This document shows, piece by piece, positions 23,601 through 35,100 of a stretch of DNA of 64,000 bases (within the stretch, counting starts at the first letter, position 1; the number at the start of each line of letters is the position of its first letter). Position numbers and translations under genes: made by a program. The notes beneath the pieces were generated by a model, which saw only the letters and a program-made list of their open reading frames with translations, was not told the origin of the DNA and did no database searches. The stretch is taken from assembly GCA_903813345.2 (NCBI GenBank), contig CAIIXF020000006.1, positions 35,006,436 to 35,070,435 of the forward strand, written 5' to 3'. The stretch comes from Owenia fusiformis. Its lineage: Eukaryota > Annelida > Polychaeta > Sabellida > Oweniidae.

Positions 23601-26600
23601 ACATTGATTCAATTTGGAAGATTTTGGTAAATATAAAAACTGCCAAAATTGTTGATTTTACAACTCCAAGTCACTTAGTATCAGGGTAAAAACATGGCAT
23701 TCCATGAAAAACCAATTACCAAACCACTCATTACCATGGAAGATCATGGTAAATATCCATGGAAGATTACCATGGACGTCCATGAAATTACATGGAAAAT
23801 ACCATGAAAAACGATGAATTTCCATGGAAAACCATGGATAACCATGGACGGACCATGGAATATCATGGCTACCATGGCTTTTTTCTTAAGGGTGAATTGC
23901 AGGATCGAGTACATGTTTGTAAGAGTATGATGTAATTAAGGGCGTTTTTGTATCACATGACTGAAAAGTAAATGGTAGACCAGTAAAAATGCCAATTTTT
24001 ATTTCAAATATCTTTAAAAAATTCTCAAATATATGTGTGGGCTGTAAAAGTACATGTTTATAGCATGATGTAATTAAGAGTGTTTTTTGTATCACATGAC
24101 TGAAAAGAAATTACAATGGTAGAGCAGTAAAAATGCCAATTTTTATTTTATGTCTTATAAATTTTTCTCAATTATATGTGTGGGCTGTAAGAGTACACGG
24201 TTGTTGCATGATGTAATTGATATTGCAATATTGCTTGCACTTGTAAAATTGCTTGCACTTGTGATTATGCTTGCACTTGTGAAATTGCTTGCACTTGTGA
24301 TATTGCTTGCACTTGTGAAATCGCTTGCACTTGTAAATGCAGATCACCCTATCAGAGGCTCAAGGTTTAGATAAGTTAAGAGTATTGATGACTGAATGTA
24401 AATTCCAAATGTAATAATCTATCATATCATATCATATATTCAAGGACATAACCATAATGCCCTTGGCCAATAACCATATTGCATCCAATGATCAAAGGTT
24501 ACATAACTAGTACTAAACCCTTATGATGCTCTATTAACTTAATAAGCTAAAATATGAGACCAACCAGATCAATTATTTTACTTCATCAAATTGTAATCAA
24601 TGTTCAAATGTCACAATTTTTGAAAATGAATGATGGAAAAAGTTCATAAAAATCAAGGGAAGTGCTTCTGTTAAGAACAAAATTAGAATGTCAGAATGAA
24701 ATATGATTCTCATAAAAGTAAGTGTCACAAAAAGCTTTGTAAAATTGCAGTGTTTGCCTAAAAATTATATTTTATGAACCTAATGATTGAATGAAAATCA
24801 GTTGATATAAACCCTGGAAATATATTATATATCAAATGAAAGCTTGTAGGAAAGGTAGTGTTCAAATGATTTTAAAGTACAGGTTTACTGTATTCACCAA
24901 GTTGTATGCATATGAAATTAATAGTTAAATGATATAAAAATTCTTTTGTTACAACTGATTCAAACATACAGTAATAGCATATATTAACCTATTTTTTTAT
25001 TCTGACCAATGGCCTCAAATAACATTGATATTGATTGTAATGTAACTGATCTATAGGTTAACATAGTAAAAGAGACAGATCTGGGTTTAATAAGTCACGT
25101 TTGTGATAATCACCAACGTTTGATGAAATTACGTATTTATTGATATTAGAAAGCTTTTGTTTCATTAAGAATATCATAATTGATCTCATACATTCATAAA
25201 CAGATACCATTGATGTCTCATAAGACTTCAACTATTGTTAGAATTAGAAACCTCGTATAAAATATTTATGGTATGTATAATGTTTTACAAATGACAGCTG
25301 GACTTTTATATTTGATTATAGTTGAAGATATAAACTGAATGTAAAGTACAGGCATCTGTTCACTGATCATTATTTTCTTAATTTAACTACAGTAAAACTT
25401 GTAAAGTGGAACCACTCAATAAGTGGGAAATATATCTTCAAGTTCTGTTATCCAATCTAAAATGAAGGTCTGTAACTGGAACACCTCCAGATTTGAACAC
25501 TTAGAGGCCCTATAGGTGTTTCACTTATAAAGATTTTACTGTACTTTTTCATTAAATTCATACAACTTTTTCAATGAGAATGGACCTATATCGCATCTTA
25601 CTACAGTGAATATATAGGCTGAGTAAAATTAAAGATTCCATGTGCAAGCAGATCTCAAAACTATCCAGCATTGCTTACCTTAATTAATGATAAAATATTT
25701 TGAATAAGAAATTGAATAAGAATATTTTTTATCCAGCAACTAGAAACAGCTGCCACTTTTTTTATCAGAGATGATTAACCTCTTGATTACATAGAGTGAC
25801 GAGAAAATCCGTCATAAAATTGTTCACTAGAATTGCTCTTATTTGAACAATTTTCATCCAATTTACACGATAATTGTTTTAAAATGTGTAGAAATGATCT
25901 CTACCATCTAATTTTACGAAGGTTAAGATTTGTGACAAAGCAATCGTTAACTTATAATTAAGAATATTATTCACAGGCAATAAAAAAGATGGTGAACTAA
26001 AGGGATTCTTGCTAGTATGTAATAGAGCAGACTAAAGAATGTAAACAATGTATTTGTCAGTATGGTGAATGTTTCATGACACAGAAAATGACATTCTACA
26101 TTTTTCAGATTCTACATGTGTATTAGTCCCTTTTCAATTGGCAATTGGCCTTGGCAATTTATGTTTTTCACTGCCAGTAGATTGCCATCCCCAGAAGGCA
26201 GATACAGAGTGATTACTGGGATCTCATTGCCACAAAACATGAAATATCAAGAAACGACATGAGGGTTGATCCAAATTATGATTCATTACCATTACATTTT
26301 TAACGAAAGTGAACAATGGCTGAAATCGTAATATGTAGACAAGACAGGCCATTTGGCATTCAGCTGTTAAAGATATTTTGGGCCTCAATAAAAACTCTGA
26401 GAGAACACTTTAAAAGCTAAATCAATTGTTAAACATTCCAAATATCACCAGTAACAGTTACTTGTCACCAGTTACCCGACATTTGTTACAAATCCTAACC
26501 ACCAGACAACCAACAACAGCCAAACACCATCAACAAAAAAGTTGAAGACTATAACAATGCTATGTGGTAGTGGCATAAAAATTATTTTAGATTTTTAGGC

Positions 26601-27564
26601 TTGACATATGGTCTCTAGAGTTGGTGCATGGTTCCTGTAAGTGGTAAGTGGGTGTTCTTTTGTCATTCCCATCAAAAGTTTAGTCTTGAACCTCAACTAG
26701 GATTCAAGTTTCAACAATCCAGGTTGAACAAGTGCCTGGTTAAAAAATAGGGCATTATTTTCTGACATTAAAATGGTAAAAATATCATATGCTGGCAATT
26801 AGCCATGACTCATAAGTCACAAGATCTATGTGGTATATAGTTCAACAAGTTAAACCCAATACCACGGCTTTCATTTATAATCTGAGTGTTCTTGTTGCCG
26901 TGGTTGGGTTTAACTTCCGTGCTATGCTTTCATTGGTTGCAAATTCTCACAATCAGTTATTAATAAAACGCGCATGGAATTCCATGCGCTGCCATAGGCC
27001 ATCATTAAAAATTTTTGCATCAAGGGCCGAATAGGCACGGATGTTAAACCTAGGGCGGGCCACAAGAAATGTCAGATAAGAAATAAGGCCCAGACTAGGT
27101 TTAACTTGTTGAACTATGTGGTATACATTCACAGCTGATTTTCTATTGGAATAATTCCAAGGTTTTTCTTTATCAAGTTTCAACCCTTCAAACAGCAATA
27201 AATTACACCACTATTTAAACACTCCAGAACATTCCAGGTCATTGGTAATTCAAGATCATCAATTTATATCATATTGCTTGTCAAACATTTTACATCGATG
27301 CTTTTTAGGCAAAATAATATTAGGCCCTTTGTTGTTTACATTTTTTAAGCGGCCATGCTGGATTTGTTAAAAATGTGAGATTTTTTCAGAGCCAAACTAA
27401 ACACCGTCAAATACACTCTTCGGAGATAGTGATTCGTTTAAAAAGACATCTGATAAAAGAATAATACTTACCACACTCAATGGACTTATATTTTTTATCT
27501 TCCGTGGTCTAATCATCTTGAAATTTGAAGGTTGAGACGGAGTATTTTCAACGATCGTCATCAT
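20693..27564 (-). CDS. TMEM86: TMEM86-type lysoplasmalogenase (YhhN family)
   Basis: Multi-pass membrane enzyme of the YhhN/TMEM86 family, which hydrolyses the vinyl-ether bond of lysoplasmalogens. Two coding exons: 27564-27472 (31 codons, opening MMTIVENTPSQPSNF) and 21409-20693; phase 0, GT-AG. The second exon starts LKSVGPKLVPFFKT, the conserved family start, and goes on with SMIGDICLVW, FAIAQAFYARAFG, MFMAWRAIAR, MVSDLTIAMDRF and TYYAAQMMISLSVI. The Asp residues in GDICLV and SDLTIA are characteristic of the family. Total 269 residues against about 226-240 in vertebrates; the extra length is N-terminal. Whether it corresponds to TMEM86A or B cannot be told. The 6.06 kb intron holds a large foldback-like element, a 145-bp tandem repeat and two small MITEs. 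The open frame before 21409 is intronic. Confidence 0.95.
21945..24200. repeat. About 145-bp tandem repeat split by the CCATGG element
   Basis: The motif TTGTATCACATGACTAAAGT with AATGGTAG and GCCAATTTTTATTT occurs at 21950-22030, 23948-24050 and 24088-24170. Intervening text (TATATGTGTGGGCTGTAAAA, GCATGATGTAATTAAG) repeats as well. The first copy lies left of the 1.85 kb foldback-like element and the others right of it, so the insertion came after the tandem duplication. Confidence 0.7.
22045..23892. mobile_element. Foldback-like element with CCATGG arrays in both arms
   Basis: Left end CCCTTAAGAAAAAAGCCATG and right end (inverted) CCCTTAAGAAAAAAGCCATG are identical for 20 bases. Each arm (22060-22225 and 23694-23886) is a cluster of CCATGG and CATGG units spaced by A/T text; the arms also share ACCAAACCAC / GTGGTTTGGT. 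A central block (22640-22880) repeats a unit of about 60 bp (GCAATCAAAAGCCATG). No transposase is present. It is inserted in a tandem array of a 145-bp repeat in the TMEM86 intron. Confidence 0.75.
24232..24337. repeat. 18-bp microsatellite-like array
   Basis: Six units of CTTGCACTTGTGAAATTG with small changes. It gives open frames (LALVKLLALVIL type) that are artefacts of an 18-bp period. Confidence 0.85.
25390..25541. mobile_element. 152-bp TA-flanked MITE, CAGTAAAAC family
   Basis: Starts CAGTAAAACTTGTAAAGTGG and ends CACTTATAAAGATTTTACTG with TA on both sides (25388-25389 and 25542-25543). Relative of 7242-7361; related text also begins near 57440. It is in the TMEM86 intron. Confidence 0.75.
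26838..27116. mobile_element. 279-bp Mutator-type MITE with 9-bp target duplication
   Basis: Perfect termini TAGTTCAACAAGTTAAACC (26838-26856) and its inverse (27098-27116). TGTGGTATA flanks both sides (26829-26837 and 27117-27125); two more bases also agree. A 9-11 bp duplication is the mark of Mutator-like transposition. The interior includes a perfect 20-bp palindrome, GCGCATGGAATTCCATGCGC. It is in the TMEM86 intron. Confidence 0.75.
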
Positions 27565-30500
27565 GAAATCTGTTTTTACTTTTCTGACCTAAATAGGTCA
27601 GAGTAGTGACGACATTTAATTGCTCCCTCTGATTGGTTACACAATGGGGGCACGTCATCATTAGCCAATCCCTGCACAGCAATCAATAACTTTAGTGTGC
27701 TTTTTCGTTCAGTACAACTAGTAGTTAATACCCGGCGATGCCCTTGCGGCGATGCTTTACTTCAAATCACCTGCTGAGGTCACTTGCACTGAGCAAACTG
27801 ACCTATGAGGACAAATTCTGTCCAGCCCCGTAGCCAGCTTTTGCAAATGGGGTTCACTTTTAAAAAAATTCAGGGGGGTTCACATTAGACAACCTGGGCC
27901 AAAAATCACAAAAAGTGCTTAGAATGGTGAAAATTTAAAAGTGCATGAGTTTGGAAGAATTTTAGCTCAATCAGGTGGGGGGGGGGGGGGTTGCCTCATA
28001 TAAAGACTGAATGATCTGGAAGAACTCTACAGGTGGAAATTCATGATATTCACATCAGTGAACATGAAAGTACGCTTTTTGAAAACTTCTTAACATTCAT
28101 AATCTTTTATGGGGGGGTGTATAGAGATATTGTATATCGTATAAGAGGCTGAAAATTTATTGTATATTCGTATAAGAGGGGGCAAAATTTATCGTATATG
28201 GTATAAGAGGTGTAAAAAATATAGTATATGGTATTTTAGAAAATATGGTATATGGTATCTAGAATTAAAGAAGGCTAATTATGAAGAAATTGTACCCTAA
28301 AGTTCCCCCATTGTGCCAACTCTCTTACTGTAACCGTGTTGGAAAAACATGGAAAAGTAGTCTCTATAATTGTTTTCAAATTCCAGGTCAATCGATACTG
28401 TTAGTTTAGAGAAAATCCCTCTCAAACTAAGAGTTTTGTGCCCCTTTCATTCAAATTTTCACAGGAGGTGTTAAATACAGTCTCAAATAAGAATCACGCC
28501 CGGTGATCAGAAGAAATGAACGGAGGGGGGAGTAGATCTAGCTGATTTTCGGTAGAAAATTCAACAAATCTTGAAGATTTATTTTTTCAAGAGAAAGTTT
28601 ACAATTGAATGGCTAAATGAATAGACGCAGTGGACGGGGGAATATGTTAAGTCTTTTTGGATTTTTTTTAATTGTGGAGTTCTAAAATAAAAGATCTATT
28701 AAAAAAGTGCAGCGTCGCCAACATGCAAATGCCAATGTTTTTGCTATAAATCAACCAACAGGGGTCTCCACGACCTGTAATAAATACTTGTAAGTGAAGT
28801 AATTATCACAAAACTATTGGGTTTTGTAAAACATGTTACCATACGTTATATAAAAAGTAATCTCTATGACTGCTTGTCCTGGAGTTAATGCATTGGCCTA
28901 ACATATGCACCTGTTCAAATCCTCAGAAAATAGCCAAAATCCAATATATGACTGAAATCTGTTGCGATACCGTCCGTGGTCCTTTAAAAGAAAGTTAATT
29001 CTAGTTACATAGAGTAGTTTTCATTCTCATCAATACATCTTTGCCTTGAAATCATTTGTGAAACATGTGGTTTGACCTTCATGGAAATTTGCTTAATTTT
29101 GACACACCTTTGTTTAACTTATACTGTCTTTGAGGCTGCCTTATCTGAAACCCCGAAGTGTCTCATGTTTCAAATGTTTAAACAATCAAGTCTCATCTTG
29201 CCTTTATTTCAAACTCTAGTTTCCAGACTCGAGTCCAATCAAAAATGAATTATCTACATGGAAGTTTGTGAAGTCCTTTATTTCTGAAACTGTTTTAAAT
29301 ACTTAATATTTTCCAGGTAACTGCTTTACAAAATTATTGTGCATTGTGAATCTTCATTATCTATCTGATAAATATTTTCCTCAGCAAACTTTATTTTCAT
29401 AGAACACATGATGAATCTTTTATTCAACATTCTCAATTTTGCATCAATTATGTTTCAAGAATTTTTTCCCTGGCTCACTATGAAGGACATTTAAATAAGT
29501 CATGGGAAAGTAGGTCATAAGAAAGAGGAGCACTGGGTTCCACCCATTCCAATGATGCAGGTTTTATGCTAATTTTGAATATCTTTATGGTACTTTTACA
29601 GGTAATGGGCTAATGGCTTTAGCAAATTGCAGCAATGTCATAGTTAGTTTTTTTGGTCAAAGTAGGTTGCTAAATCACTAAAGAGAAGTCATGAATCTTA
29701 TATCATAAATGTGTTTTAAATCAACTTGTTTACCTGAAAATAAAATGTGGTCACAGCTTTTCTGATGCTGATGTACCCGAATGGTGTCTAATTCATAATG
29801 AAATAAATGAAATCATTGTGGTATGTATGTGGAGTCTAGTTGCCTTATAATAATACATTTACTTTAGTACATGGATTCTCTCCTAATATAATATTATTTC
29901 CTTATAAATATCCAAACTTTAATCAAAAGCAGTTTCAAAATTATCGTATATTGTATTTCACCTAAAATATCGTATATGGTATAAGAGCTGTGAAAAATAT
30001 TGTATATGGTGAAAAAATATTGTATATGGTATAAGAGAGCTGAAAAATATTGTATATGTATTTCCAAGACCCTCTAGACACCCCCCCCCCCCTTTTATCA
30101 TATTTCAATCATATCTAAAAATATAGGTCAGGTAAGAAAAGTAGGTCAAACTGCAAATGTAGGTCAAATTACATAATCAATATATGTTAGACTGTAGGAT
30201 AAACTAAAACAGGTTAACTTTTTGCCAAAATTATAAAGCATCCAGCAAAATATTATGTAAACCATGGATACTGTTAACCTTTGGGTCAACGGTACAATTG
30301 AATTTTGCTATTCATTTAAAAAAGTACAAATAAACTTTTTTCCAGGCATTTAAAGGCAGAATCTGATCTATAGGGGGTGACAAAATTACAAGCAACATGT
30401 ATAATTGACCTACAAATCTATTCCTTACAATATCAAACAATATGTTGTAAATTGGTGAAGTTATTAATGATTCAAAGTGCAAAAATGGAAGAAAAATGTT

Positions 30501-32103
30501 TAAATTCTCCCAAATAATAAGAATGGTAACCATTCTTATAGAAAAATAATACATTATTGTAAAAATCTTTAGTTTTCCTGGAATAAAGTATGCACTTTTG
30601 TGATTTTTAGAAAATGGACATGACAAAGAATGACGTGAGCCAAAAATATTCTTAAATTGAAACAATTTTTTGTTTAGCCTGCTCGCTATATCTGATTCTC
30701 TCTTTAACATCTGTCTATAGCCATAACCTAATAACAACAAAACTTAATTACTTTCTATTTATTTATTGCATTATTAAATTCAGCATAACAAGTAATGCTG
30801 ATCTTAGACTCAATACATGTATATATTTTCTCCATTATTTTCTCAACTAAGAGATACACTAATGTTTTTTCAGATTTTCCTCTTCAAAAAATGTGGTAGG
30901 CATTTTTTATTAAAATTTTATTGATTCATGCTCATATTATTACTTTTATGTGTATATAATACGTAGATGATCATCATAACTTGTTGTACCAACCTTAGGG
31001 AAGGTACACTCACTGGACATTTTAAGCAATTATTCTGAATATATAAACCTTGGCGAATGTTTATTCTTCATATTCTTGTACAACTGCTATACTCGGATAT
31101 ACTTTAATTTGTACAAACGGCAATGCAGTAGCCTGTCACGTTGGTAATTAGTATTTATTAGAATTTGCTTTGTGCTTGTTTGTTTGATTGTTTGTAGATA
31201 TTGATATTTTTATAATTGCATGAATGTATCTCCTTTTTATAAAGGGCAATAAATATATACATACATACAAAAGTACTTGAACACTTGTATCACATGTAAC
31301 ATTTTATGCTGGTATATATTGGGGTACATGTGCACTCTGCCTGTGCAACACAATAATACTCTCATTGTATCGAAAATAAGATTATATAAAAAATTGCATA
31401 AGATGAATAATACCATAAAGATTAAATAGAGATTATAATCCATATTACATATATAATCCCCTTTGCATTTAAACATGTACTTTATCCAATTGATGAGTTC
31501 AATTCTATCCAACATGAGAAATAATTTGATCTTAAATGGTTCCTTTAACAGACCACCAATGCCAAAAATGCATCAATTCATGAAATAATGAGACAATGTC
31601 TCCAACTATTAAGTTGGTCCAAAATAACACTTTTTGGAAAAGTTATCCTCTCTGCCATGTAAAAGTGTTGCTTTAGGGGTAAAAAGTAAACAGCTTTTAA
31701 AGCTTATTGGTGTTGTTTTTTCATCAAACTTTGGCAGCTGTGGGGGGGGGGAGTAAAACTGGATATTTTTTCTCATATATTCACTATTCCTTGGTTATTT
31801 CTCAATATTTCTTGAACTTTGTGAAGCAGGGTGGGTACTTATTAGAGATTGGGTGCAAATTACAGAGAATACGGTAGGTAAAAATGCATATGATGTTTAT
31901 CCCTAAATGAACATCATTTCATCTATGAAGCATAATTATTATTTTGGACAACCTTACAGGCTTACTCTATGATTTAAGCAAAACAAAATGGAGAAAATAT
32001 TTGTTGATACAGTCATTTTATACCAAAAATGAGTCATTGTCCCAATAACCATATATCTGCATATACCATTTACAAATGACTGTACAAGTTCATTTTTGAA
32101 ACA
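27565..32103. other. Intergenic stretch between TMEM86 and PELP1
   Basis: The first 200 bp should contain the TMEM86 promoter; no clear core element is visible. A GTAGCC-type dispersed repeat (27824-27965) and a G-rich run (27977-27991) follow, then a 2 kb TIR element (28111-30092). From 30300 to 32100 the sequence is AT-rich, and nothing beyond short chance frames is seen; the PELP1 3' UTR must lie at its right end. Confidence 0.65.
28111..30092. mobile_element. 1.98-kb element with poly-G termini and 6-bp target duplication
   Basis: Starts GGGGGGGTGTATAGAG and ends CTCTAGACACCCCCCCCCCC. TTTTAT lies on both sides (28105-28110 and 30093-30098). Just inside each end is an array of TATTGTATATGGTATAAGAG-type units about 30 bp long (28130-28262 and 29940-30062), in the same orientation at both ends. 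No transposase frame was found. Confidence 0.6.
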
Positions 32104-35100
32104 CTAATCTGAGTCTGGGCTTGCATCAACAAAATCCATCAACATTTCATCTGCTAGGTCACTATCAGCTTTTTTGACTGATGATACATCTTCAACAGTC
32201 AATTTATCAACCTCCTCATCTTTATGAATTTGTGATGCACCTTCCTTTACAAATTCACCTTTACTAATATCTGTTTCAGTTATAACTTCAGGATCTTCAC
32301 CTCTTATTTTATTCTCATTCAAATTCTCAGGTTGATCATCAATAGTGTCATCCTTATCATCATTATACCTGTCAGTATCATCATTATTCTTGTCACTCTT
32401 AACATTATTCCCGTCACTATCATCATTATCCATGTCACTTTCTTCATTAACCATGTCACTGTCATCATCACTTTCTTTTTGATCCTCTGTATTAGAGTCA
32501 TTAGATTCCACAGGGTGGACATCTGATATGTCACTTGGTGGATTGATTTCATTTGAATCATCTTCATTACTTGTTGAAGGCATTTCAACATTCATATTCT
32601 CAGCTGCTTTTTCAGCAGGATTTTTACCAAGTGTCAAGTCATGAGAAATAGTCTCTGAATCTTGATTGGTTGTTTTCTGAGATATCCTCAATTCTGTAGG
32701 AAGATCAGCCAATGAGAGAGGTGATAACAAAGTAGGAGCTCTGGGATGAATGATGGATGTGCATTGAGTCAGTGCTGTTTGACAGAAAGATGAGACCTAA
32801 AATGCAAAAGTCAATGTCACATACATTGTATTACATACAATAAAACAACTTTTAGGTTCAATAGACATTTTGAAATTTCAAAGTGGCAATTTTGATGTTT
32901 TAGAGAAATTAATATTAAGTGTTGAATAGCCATTTGCCCTATTAGATACTCTGGGGTTTAACATTGTATCAATAGCACTCTTATATGATAATTTTTGATC
33001 TGGTTGATCTCTATGATGTGAGAGAATTTTACTGTTAACAAATTGCAGTGATTTCCCCTTCATTGAAGAAAGTTGGCACTGCACCCATTTTAGACTTGGA
33101 AATAGGCTAGTACCAATACCAGCAGCACCAATTTGCACCCACTTGAAAATGAGAAAAACGATTTAACCAAAGTTGGACAAAATGGCAAAAAAACAGATTT
33201 TTGCACCCACTTGATGGAAAAATGCATATTACTGTAGAGCAATAATTGCATACACAAATTAGCTGAATTGTAATTATAGGTATTATTTACCAATGTGTTT
33301 TTATCTAACAGGCCTTGCTTAAAAATTTGCATTGCACACTGGGTTGGAGGTGGCCATTTTGGACAGGGAACCACAACAGTTGCTAGGAGACAGTCATACA
33401 CCAGGTGGCGACACTGGGAGTCTGAGTAAGGATGTGGCAGAGCTTGTGGGTTCTGTTGAATCTCCAGGATGAGTGGTATCAAGAATTCCTGTACAGCCTA
33501 CAAGCACAAATATGCAGTGGTTATAAAATGCTAAGCCTACAATGTACCATCTCAATAAATCACTTTTTATAGATAGATAAATAGATGGTACATGTAGTTG
33601 TGTTTTAACTGGTTGGGCTTGATACAGTACCATTTACATTTTACATTGTTACAGTATTTAATTTTTTTTAATTTGAACTTATAGAAAACTCCTTTGGCAT
33701 ATAATTTGAGGATCTTAATGTTCTGTCACTTGTGATTTTTCCTAAAGAGACATTTTATACTACATGTATATGTACAGTGATAGCTGCACCTGTACCTAAA
33801 ACATCAACCGAATATGAATAAGTTCATAAAAGTATGTGACCTGCATACCAAAATGAATAAGTGAAGTGAACCCAGAGGTGGATAGAGATTAAAAGGGGGA
33901 AAGGGGTGAGGTACCTGATTGGGTGGTTTCTGCTTCATGTGACCTTATTGTGATAACATTGGATCCCAAATAACAAAGGGATACAATAAGAGCCAATGTA
34001 AAGATAACATTTCTTGTACTACCTGCTCAACTCACTGATAACATTTATAAACTACAAGACAATTAGATACTTTTAAACAACTAAGTTATGACCTCATTGC
34101 CATGACCTTCCACTTTACAATATCATCACCTCTCATATTTCAATTTGTCTATGTTTTAAAATGGAGAACAGATTAAAGTATGGATTCACCAACAAATACA
34201 GGAAACAAACATGTTCGAGTACTCAATTTTGATTATACAGAAATACCCCTAAGATTTTCAATTTAGTGAATTTAAAGAAAAAGTGTCCGACAATAGTTAA
34301 GAATTGTTACATTTTCTAGCAGATCACCCAGGTCCATAAAAGATAACATATGACCCTTGGTTAAAAAGCCAAAAGCCAACTGTTATTTTTGCTTTTGTAT
34401 CATACTTTCAATGACGTGTCTGATATTGGTGCATTTCTAGAGAGTTCTGAATATACCGGGAGTAAGTCAACAGTGTACCTGTCAATGTATTCCTTCTATC
34501 TAAATTCTTTTTTATTTCTGTTTGAAAACATAATTCCATGGACATTTATCAGGGGATGTCATTATGTCAGTTGACCAACTGCTTGCCCTTGGAAAAAGGT
34601 TTTATAGAATTCCCTGCAAAGGGAGTATTAAATATGATAACAAGGGAATGTGAATAAGATCATACACATAAACTTCAGTTCTTTCATTGAATATATCATG
34701 GAAACAATATCAGACAACTTATTCTCGGAGAAATTAAATTAAACAAGATAATTTTAAAAAGGGTGACAATGGTTTTTGTACAAATTTTGATACAATTATA
34801 TACTAACATGATGATACATGTATAGATAGCATACCTGCCAATTTATATAAAAATAGACAATTTTTAAAATTAAAAATCAGAAGAAAATTTGGGATCATTT
34901 TCAAAAAAAACGGGAATTGAATTGATAGAAATTCTGGGATATCTAAATCTTATGTTAAAACAATTTGAGAGAAAATCTGGATTTCAACAATTTGAAGAAC
35001 TTAAAGAAAATGAAAGTTGAAAAAGAACTGAAAATGTTGTCCACTTTAACAAATCGTTTTTAAAATCTTCTAAAAAATATGGAGTGTCTTCTGACAAAAT

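Noticed and set aside
27977-27991. Poly-G tract as a regulatory element
   Set aside because: A single homopolymer run inside a dispersed repeat; length is prone to error and no paired G-runs are adjacent.
33394-33633. 79-residue frame overlapping a PELP1 exon (minus)
   Set aside because: Out of frame with the exon that fits PELP1 phases; the exon 33497-33291 in the other frame matches the family.
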